Positions 58,163 through 64,000 of a DNA stretch of 64,000 nt are shown here, one piece after another. Position numbers and translations under genes: made by a program. Below the pieces are notes generated by a model that was not told where the DNA came from, searched no databases, and saw only the letters and a program-made list of their open reading frames with translations. Source of the stretch: Neonectria sp. B-13. Lineage: Eukaryota > Ascomycota > Sordariomycetes > Hypocreales > Nectriaceae. The first letter of the stretch is position 1. Each line of letters starts with the position of its first letter. The stretch lies in the NCBI GenBank assembly GCA_002682825.1, contig NOKP01000016.1:158591-222590 (forward strand), read 5' to 3'.

Positions 58163-60962
58163 ATGGACCAATCTCAGGCGCACCCGTACGACAGGTCGCG
58201 GCCTTCCTATCCTCGCACCTCCTCTCGATCCTCCACGAGCACCACAAACACCCGGGTGACATCTCAGAGCACCAACAGCTCGGGCTCTCAGAATGATCCC
58301 TCGGTCCCTCACCCAGCTCATCGATTCCACCACGCCTCGTGCAAGAGTACCTTGACTCCGCGAACCACACCCCGAGCGACACCCCGCTTGTCCAGAGAAG
58401 CAAGCAACGAGTCAACCCGACAGACCGCCGTTTCATCTTTCCTACAAGAGAAGCTTCAGAAAGAGCGTCAGGTAGAGAGCGACAAGGTGGTGGCATGGTC
58501 TCGTGGTAACTCGGACTTGAGCGTTTCTGTTGACCTCAGCCGGAGCAGCCATGGCTCGCCTACTAAGAGTGCGGAGCCTGAGCGCCGGCCGCAGTCGACG
58601 TCGACGAATGGCACCGAGCCGGGCAAGAAGCAGGGACTTGGTGTCAAGGACATGGAGCAGGTAAGGCGACTGTACCTATTTTAAGTGACCACAACTGACA
58701 ACTTAGGTCATCTCGAGTTTACACAAGCAAAACTTTGACTTGAAGCTGGAGTTGTTTCATCGACGAGAACGACAGACCATAATGGAAGATCAAATCGAAG
58801 GACTTGAGTCTGAAAAGACCCGAGCCGAAGAAATGAACGAACAGCTGTTGCTGGAGTTGGAGAAACGGGATAAGGCCGTCGAGGAGGCTGTGGCTATGAT
58901 CGTCACCCTGGAAGCAAAGCTTGAGCAATATGCCAAGGAGCGCGGCATGGTCCAGCAGGTCGAGGCTGAAGGGCTCTACGGTCTGCGCGACTTTGGGTCT
59001 ACTTTCGAACACCCTACCCCTAAGCTTCAAGGCCCGGATGTCGCCAAGCTCGAGGACGATGCCAAAGCCATCACCCGCATGCCGAGCTTCCTCTCCGAGC
59101 ACAGCGAAAACACCGAGAACCTGCGAAATGTCTACCTTGGAGTCAGAGGCAGTGTTCTCAGTCTCCCACACGTTCCAGAAGGCGCCTACGGGGATAACAG
59201 CCCTGCTAACGGTCTGGCTAGTCCGAACCTGAGCGTCTTGAGTGAGAGCTCCTTTGTGAGCGTGTATGGGCAGAAGGGATACGGAAACGCGGTATCTTTT
59301 GAGGTGGATGAGCCGCTTTCGCTCGACGGTGCTGACAGCCTGCCTGGAAAGGCGAGTGCTATTAAGAGACCTAAGACTTCGATGGCCAGAACGCTGCCTC
59401 AGTCCAACCGGCCGGCACGATCGAACTCGCTGACGGGTAACAACCGACGCAAGGACTATCAAATCATCACACAAGTCATCGATGTAGGATCTCCTCTTCA
59501 GAAAATTGAGCGTCTTGATCCTACCTACTCTCAGAAGAAGGCCGAGAACCGCCCTGAGAGCCGGAATAGAGACGCAGGATCTGGATTTGGCGGCCGCGCT
59601 GCAAACCCACCAAGCCAGTCACCAGGCAAGTCACCGGCACGCAGACGCGCAAGAGATGAGAAGCGAGAGTCGCTGCGGAGGGTATTGACTGATGCTCCAG
59701 GCGGAGCTCGTCTACATGACCTCCCACCCACCCCGGACACCATCTCCACGTCGACGCTGAGGCGCTTCCAAAACTCCAACGACACTCTATCAAAGCAGTC
59801 AGCCCTGAACGGTCAGCGCAGCTATGATGATTTGTCAGATGCGTCTGGCGACGAGAAGTACTCGGAAGGCGCCCCCTTGGGAGTCATAGAGTTGGCTGCA
59901 AAGCCTTTGGAGAAAGCAAGAGACTTGAACAACAGCGCATATTTCGAGGCTCGAGCCCGAGCTATCCAACGCCCTCGTTCTGCCGACGAAACCACCGTGT
60001 CCAACCGCAGACCGAATGACTGGGACAGCGACAGCGACGATTCGGATACTCGGTCGCTTCAATCGAGCCTTGACATTTGGATGCGTGAGAGCTCTAAGCC
60101 TGACGCGAGCGGGCGCGCCTCTCCGGACCTCTTTAGCTTTCCTACTACCGTGTCCAAGGGCAGCTGGGCTGTAGATGCCATGTTTGCACCCAGAAATCCA
60201 CAGTCTGGCGGAGTGAGCACTGGTACGGGACCTGAGCGAATCATCGACCTGTTTCCAGCCCAGCAGGAACTGTTCTCGTCGTCTCTGCCCCCTCCACCCC
60301 CTAACCGGCGGTCAAGTCTACATGCTCAGACTGGCACTAGCCCGGTAAGCTCCAGGCCTTCAACGAAACGAGATGTGTCCAAGTCAGGTCGTCGCACCCT
60401 CTATCACCGGAGAAACAGCGATGATGTGCAGATGCGAGCTGAGATACAGGCCCCAGTGCAGCAACTTCAGCAGCCACCACCACAGCCAACTGGCGAATAC
60501 AAGAAGAATTACCCACCCATCACTGGACACCAGGCTGCCCGGAATCCCCTTACCAAGCTCTTCCGTCGATCCATGGGTGGAGGAACACCTAGCGCCGCGC
60601 CAGAGCCCATCACGGCCGAGGCGGCTCCCGAGGCCCCGAGGACGAATACCGGCATGGGCGTTCCCTCTTGGGTCGGCCGAAATGGTGCAGTGGAGGATGA
60701 TCGAGAGAGCGCAACGCCCCCACCCATCATGCGGAACCCACGTCATTCGCGCCACGTCTCGGTTGACTTGAACGTGCTTGTTGGAGCAGCACCTCAAGAC
60801 CCGTCGACGCCAGCCACTCCAACGATGCCTAGCTTTTACGGAGAGTCTTCGACGCCAGAGCACCACCCAGGAAGCAGCCCGCGAGTTCCTTCGGCGACAG
60901 GCAACAGACGAAAGTGGCTGCCCGGGTTCAGGGCTGCGAGCTTCAAGGCCAGAAACGGATAG
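58163..60962 (+). CDS. CM1/Cnn_1N-domain protein, probable gamma-tubulin complex receptor (917 aa)
   Basis: Exon 1 is 58163-58660 (166 codons), intron 46 bp, exon 2 is 58707-60962; together 918 codons with stop. The intron falls inside the key motif: exon 1 ends GLGVKDMEQ and exon 2 starts VISSLHKQNFDLKLELFHRR. This is the CM1 (centrosomin N-terminal) motif that binds and activates gamma-tubulin ring complexes in Mto1/ApsB and pericentrin-like proteins. A coiled coil follows to about residue 250. The rest is long, disordered and rich in Ser, Pro and Arg, with many probable phosphorylation sites (RSNSLTG, RRSSLH) and Pro runs (PPPPPNRRSS). It ends with a basic patch (RRKWLPGF, SFKARNG) that might attach to membrane or microtubules. 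The role in microtubule nucleation at the spindle pole or septum is inferred from CM1. The short coiled coil differs from classic Mto1/ApsB, so the exact orthologue is uncertain. Confidence 0.85.
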
Positions 60963-61364
60963 GGGACCTGGATTGATTACATCGCAAGTCAAGTCAGTGA
61001 ATTGCAGTTACAGATTGTATCATAACACAGCGGGAGAGGAACGGGGATGGAGAGGTACAGGCTTTGGATTGTATTATACCCAGGAGAAACATTTCATTCA
61101 GTGCTGGCTAAACAGGACGCCTGGCGGGGCGGAGAAAATGGGTTGATTGGGATATCGGCATAGGGACACGGCCCAGGGCTTTGGTGCTGATAACATAGAT
61201 TGGCAGAATCAATTCACATTGATAAGAGCATTCACTTGACATTCAGACGTGAGGTTAGAAAGCAGTCAAAGATGTAGTTGTTTGTACTCAGTAATTTCTG
61301 CTCGACCTATCGGACCATTCCAGCCGGTCTCTCCATACCGGAATCGCAAAGATGGACCCTGGGT
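60963..61364. other. Convergent 3' flanks
   Basis: About 400 bp between the stop codons of the CM1 gene and the beta-barrel protein gene. Nothing else is seen. Confidence 0.65.
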
Positions 61365-61730
61365 CTACGCCCACTCCCAGCTCGCCTCCTTCCTGCCAAG
61401 TCCCAGATCGCCGACGGCCTGTTGGAAGGCAGCGGGTGAGAGGTCGAGGTCGTTGTACCCGCAACCTCCGCAGCGGTCGACGACAACGACCTCGACGGAG
61501 CCGGCGGGCCCGGTGACGCGGATCTGGCGGCCGCAGGGGTTTGAGGTGTCGTACCGCGGGGCGGCGACGGCGACGATGAGATCGCCGTCGGCATGGGTCT
61601 GGCCGCACGCGCCGAGGCCGGGGTGGTACCAGGTCATCTGGCCGGTGGTGCGGGAGTGCAGCGAAGAAGGAGCCGCGTGGGTCAGGGGCAGCGTGAGGGC
61701 GAGGAGGATGGTGGTGATGAGAGCGGACAT
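61365..61730 (-). CDS. Small secreted double-psi beta-barrel protein, expansin/RlpA-like (121 aa)
   Basis: A single exon starting at the first ATG that gives a signal peptide (residues 1 to about 19, ending LTHA). The mature protein is one double-psi beta-barrel domain: GQMTWYHPGLGACGQTHADGD (about 30-50), NPCGRQIRV and VVVVDRCGGCGYNDLDLSP, where the Asp of VDRC sits in the position of the catalytic-type Asp of expansins and RlpA. Four or more Cys could form disulfides. There is no C-terminal carbohydrate-binding domain, so it resembles the short fungal DPBB proteins sometimes called riboflavin-aldehyde-forming-enzyme-like rather than full expansins. A TATA box lies upstream. It is likely extracellular and involved in wall loosening or host contact; the activity is inferred. 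Confidence 0.88.
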   Translation of the reverse strand: MSALITTILLALTLPLTHAAPSSLHSRTTGQMTWYHPGLGACGQTHADGDLIVAVAAPRYDTSNPCGRQIRVTGPAGSVEVVVVDRCGGCGYNDLDLSPAAFQQAVGDLGLGRKEASWEWA

Positions 61731-61917
61731 GGTGGTTTGTATGTGGAGGTTGGTGTAAGTGGTGTATGTAAGTGAGTTGAGTATGTGACTCGGGTGGAAG
61801 TGACTGCAGTAGTGACTTGAGAGCAAGTGAGGAGCCTCGAGGTGGTTCTGAAGGAGTGTTTTGAAAGCTAATGGCGAGAAAGAACAGAAACAGACCTCCT
61901 CCCGCGCGACCTCGCTG

Positions 61918-61925
61918 TATTTATA
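61918..61925 (-). promoter_or_regulatory. TATA box of the beta-barrel protein gene
   Basis: On the minus strand the sequence is TATAAATA, 188 bp upstream of the ATG at 61730. The position allows a leader of roughly 150 bases. Confidence 0.55.
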
Positions 61926-62940
61926 CTCGAGCAAAGCCCTTCATCCCCATCCTAAAACCACCCGTGGGATTCACCCACACGGCTCGCTCCCCCGCAGCCA
62001 TGCCTAGTAACACAAACCAGCCGAGCCAACGCACGAATGGCACGGCAGAACCTCTCTCTCTGCCCAGGCCCAAAGATGAGGGTTCGTGATGCGCGGCCGG
62101 TGCTGGTGAGTTGGAGGATGTGGTGTGGAGGCTCAGCGTTCGGGGTGGGGCCGGGGCGGTTTGGGGTTGAGTGATGGGGGGTTGCACGTTGGGGACGGTT
62201 GGGACGAGGACGAGGAGGCGACTGGATGGATCTTGAGATGAAGCTGTGCGGGATCACATGGTGGCCTTGAAGTGATTCACTGCATGGTAGGTTCCGTCAG
62301 GGCCTCACCAACAACGACCCAACTATGGACCTTCTCCCGTTTCACTTACATATGTCAAGGACTGCCAGGCCCTCGCACCACAATCCCACGCCGGGAGCTA
62401 ACAGCCAATCAAAAGGAAACATCCAAGAGTGAAAAATGTCAAACTCGAAGCATGCGGTTGGCCTGCGGAGTTGACGTGTCTGGGGTTGACACACCGGGGA
62501 GGAGATTCGCTTGAGCGGGAGCATGGCACGGCAGCGGGCTGGGCCGCTTCCGACTGGGAGGGGGATGGGATGAGCGGCAGGGGTTTCATAAGGCTGACTT
62601 GCGGGTTTGTGCTCAAGGGGTTTGTCGGAGGTCTGAGTTGTGTGGATGTAAAGGCGGCAGTGGCTGGATCTGATATACCGGGGTCGAGTCCTGACAGCGG
62701 GAGCAGGCTTGATGGTGGAGGGAACTGTGTCGAGGTACCTTCAATTTACGCCAAGGGAAAGAATGGTGCTGGTTAATTCTGTTGGGTCTTAAGCGCCATG
62801 GATGAAGGGTTGATATATGGAAGGATGCGAAGTTGTTATTTGCGCTGAGATTAGTATTGGGTGCGAAGAAGAAGAAAGGAGTACAACAGAGCAAGCCACT
62901 ATGGTTCAAGCCAGCGCATTCGTGAGAGAAGATTTAAGGG

Positions 62941-62964
62941 TAGTAGTAGTAGTAGTAGTAGTAG
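62941..62964. repeat. (TAG)8 trinucleotide microsatellite
   Basis: Eight uninterrupted TAG units in non-coding DNA. Confidence 0.9.
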
Positions 62965-63961
62965 ACTGGCTACAATGCTCTGTGAAGAGTGGTAAGACCG
63001 CAGAAATGGCACCTCTGGGGCACTGATACACTCTGCAACAGACGGATGTCGAGAACTTCCATGCTTAGCCTGGGTCGCATACTGTGGAGAAGAACCTGCG
63101 TCTCCTGCGGCTAGATGCAATACACTGACCAACTGTTTTCATGCGAGGTAATTAGTTTTATCTGGCGTTTCTTAACCCACGTGTCATGGGGGTTGGGTGG
63201 CAACTGGCACTGTCGAAGGGGACGGGTTGTCTGCGATGCGGTTGTGCCTGCATTCTGGAGTCGTGTTGGAATAAGATTCGGCTAGATCTGCCGACATACT
63301 GCACTTGCATAGGATCTCCTTCGCAAAGGACCCAAGGTGTGTGGCCGAGGAACGGTCTGCAGCCCTCCATCTTTTGCTCCTGTGCCCAGTCCAACACGAC
63401 ATCGGGCATCTCCAAGTTGCGAGCTCGCACCCAAGGAAGCACACCTTGAGGCCCCCTCCCTCCCTCCAATGCTGGTTCCTGGCATGAGAGGCAGCCACCG
63501 TAGCAGCCAACGCAACCAACAGGAGTAGCAGTAGCACTCGCTGCAGGAGACACGGCGCGGTGTGCGACCTCCCCCAACCGAGCCAAACAGCGCAGAGTGC
63601 CTGGACGCGAGAGCGCACGCAAGATCAGCAAGCTGAGCCTGGCCTACATACAATGAAACGCGGGGGCTGACGGCGACGGCGACGGTTTGCTGTTGGGTCG
63701 ACGCTCGTGTTTATGGCCTGAGACAAAGGCGACGTGCATGCTGCAGGTCGGGATAACTTCCCGAGAACTATTGACGGAGATCGGAGGGCGGAAGACGTCT
63801 TCTCGCGTATCGATGGGTAGTTGCTGCGAAGGGGACTTTTTATTGACCCGTGCGACTTAACTTGGCCTCCACTACGTTGTTTCTATTTCCATCTTTTGTC
63901 GTTAGTTACGGCATCTTGCGCTCGCTGTGACGTGGAGCACTCCCGCAGTTCCACTCCTGCC

Positions 63962-64000
63962 ATGGCCCCCGGGATCATCCCGCAAGGCGTCGTATCTGCA
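63962..64000 (+). CDS. Possible gene start cut by the window edge
   Basis: An ATG in a good context (GCCATGG) follows a C/T-rich stretch and opens a 13-codon frame, MAPGIIPQGVVSA, that runs off the window. Only position and context support this; no family can be named. Confidence 0.25.
   Translation, partial: MAPGIIPQGVVSA

Larger units (their letters stand above)
61731..63961. other. Right intergenic region
   Basis: It contains the promoter of the beta-barrel gene and a (TAG)n tract at 62941-62964. Frames are short and uninformative, with no RNA gene seen. Confidence 0.55.

Overview
The window is nuclear DNA from a filamentous ascomycete, most likely a sordariomycete. Genes have short introns (46-114 bp) with GTRAGT-type donors and CTAAC/CTGAC-like branch points, long pyrimidine-rich leaders, and long GC-rich intergenic stretches. 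Proteins of fungal families recur: a Zn2Cys6 regulator, a CCG-9 trehalose synthase, a fungal APH-type kinase with an N-terminal Cys knuckle, and a tiny Cys-rich fungal protein. No prokaryotic operon, CRISPR array or intact transposon was seen. Species cannot be fixed from sequence alone.

Layout. 1-15.1 kb is almost empty of recognisable genes; the one supported gene is a three-exon, 50-residue Cys-rich protein (6289-6640, minus). 15.2-17.4 kb (minus) is a secreted SGNH/GDSL esterase with a giant Thr/Lys tail. 18.3-19.9 kb (minus) is a Zn2Cys6 regulator, and 21.6-22.9 kb (minus) a flavohemoglobin with a TATA box. 23-27 kb is gene-poor with palindromes and a duplicated segment. 27.2-28.9 kb (minus) is a secreted protein of unknown function. 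32.5-35.0 kb (plus) is an eight-exon CCG-9-like trehalose synthase. 36.1-37.5 kb (plus) is a kinase-like locus that has lost both catalytic aspartates and carries an in-frame stop. It converges on mitochondrial Mn-superoxide dismutase (37.7-38.5 kb, minus).

39.7-40.3 kb (plus) encodes the GINS replication subunit Psf3. 41.4-43.4 kb (minus) is a C2H2-type regulator. 43.4-48.4 kb is a repeat-bearing non-coding stretch. 48.4-49.8 kb (minus) is a second phosphotransferase-like protein, and 50.8-52.4 kb (plus) an ER lectin of the Yos9/OS-9 type ending in KDEL. 54.3-55.4 kb (minus) is an F-box-like protein. 58.2-61.0 kb (plus) is a CM1/Cnn_1N protein that probably binds gamma-tubulin complexes. 61.4-61.7 kb (minus) is a small secreted double-psi beta-barrel protein. 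A possible gene start sits at the right edge.

The genes do not form a pathway or metabolic cluster. They are a mix of housekeeping functions (replication, ER quality control, microtubule nucleation), stress and carbon functions (NO detoxification, superoxide removal, trehalose) and secreted or regulatory proteins. Exon joins were worked out by hand from splice signals, reading-frame continuity and family resemblance; no database search was run. For every multi-exon gene called here the joined coding length is divisible by three.
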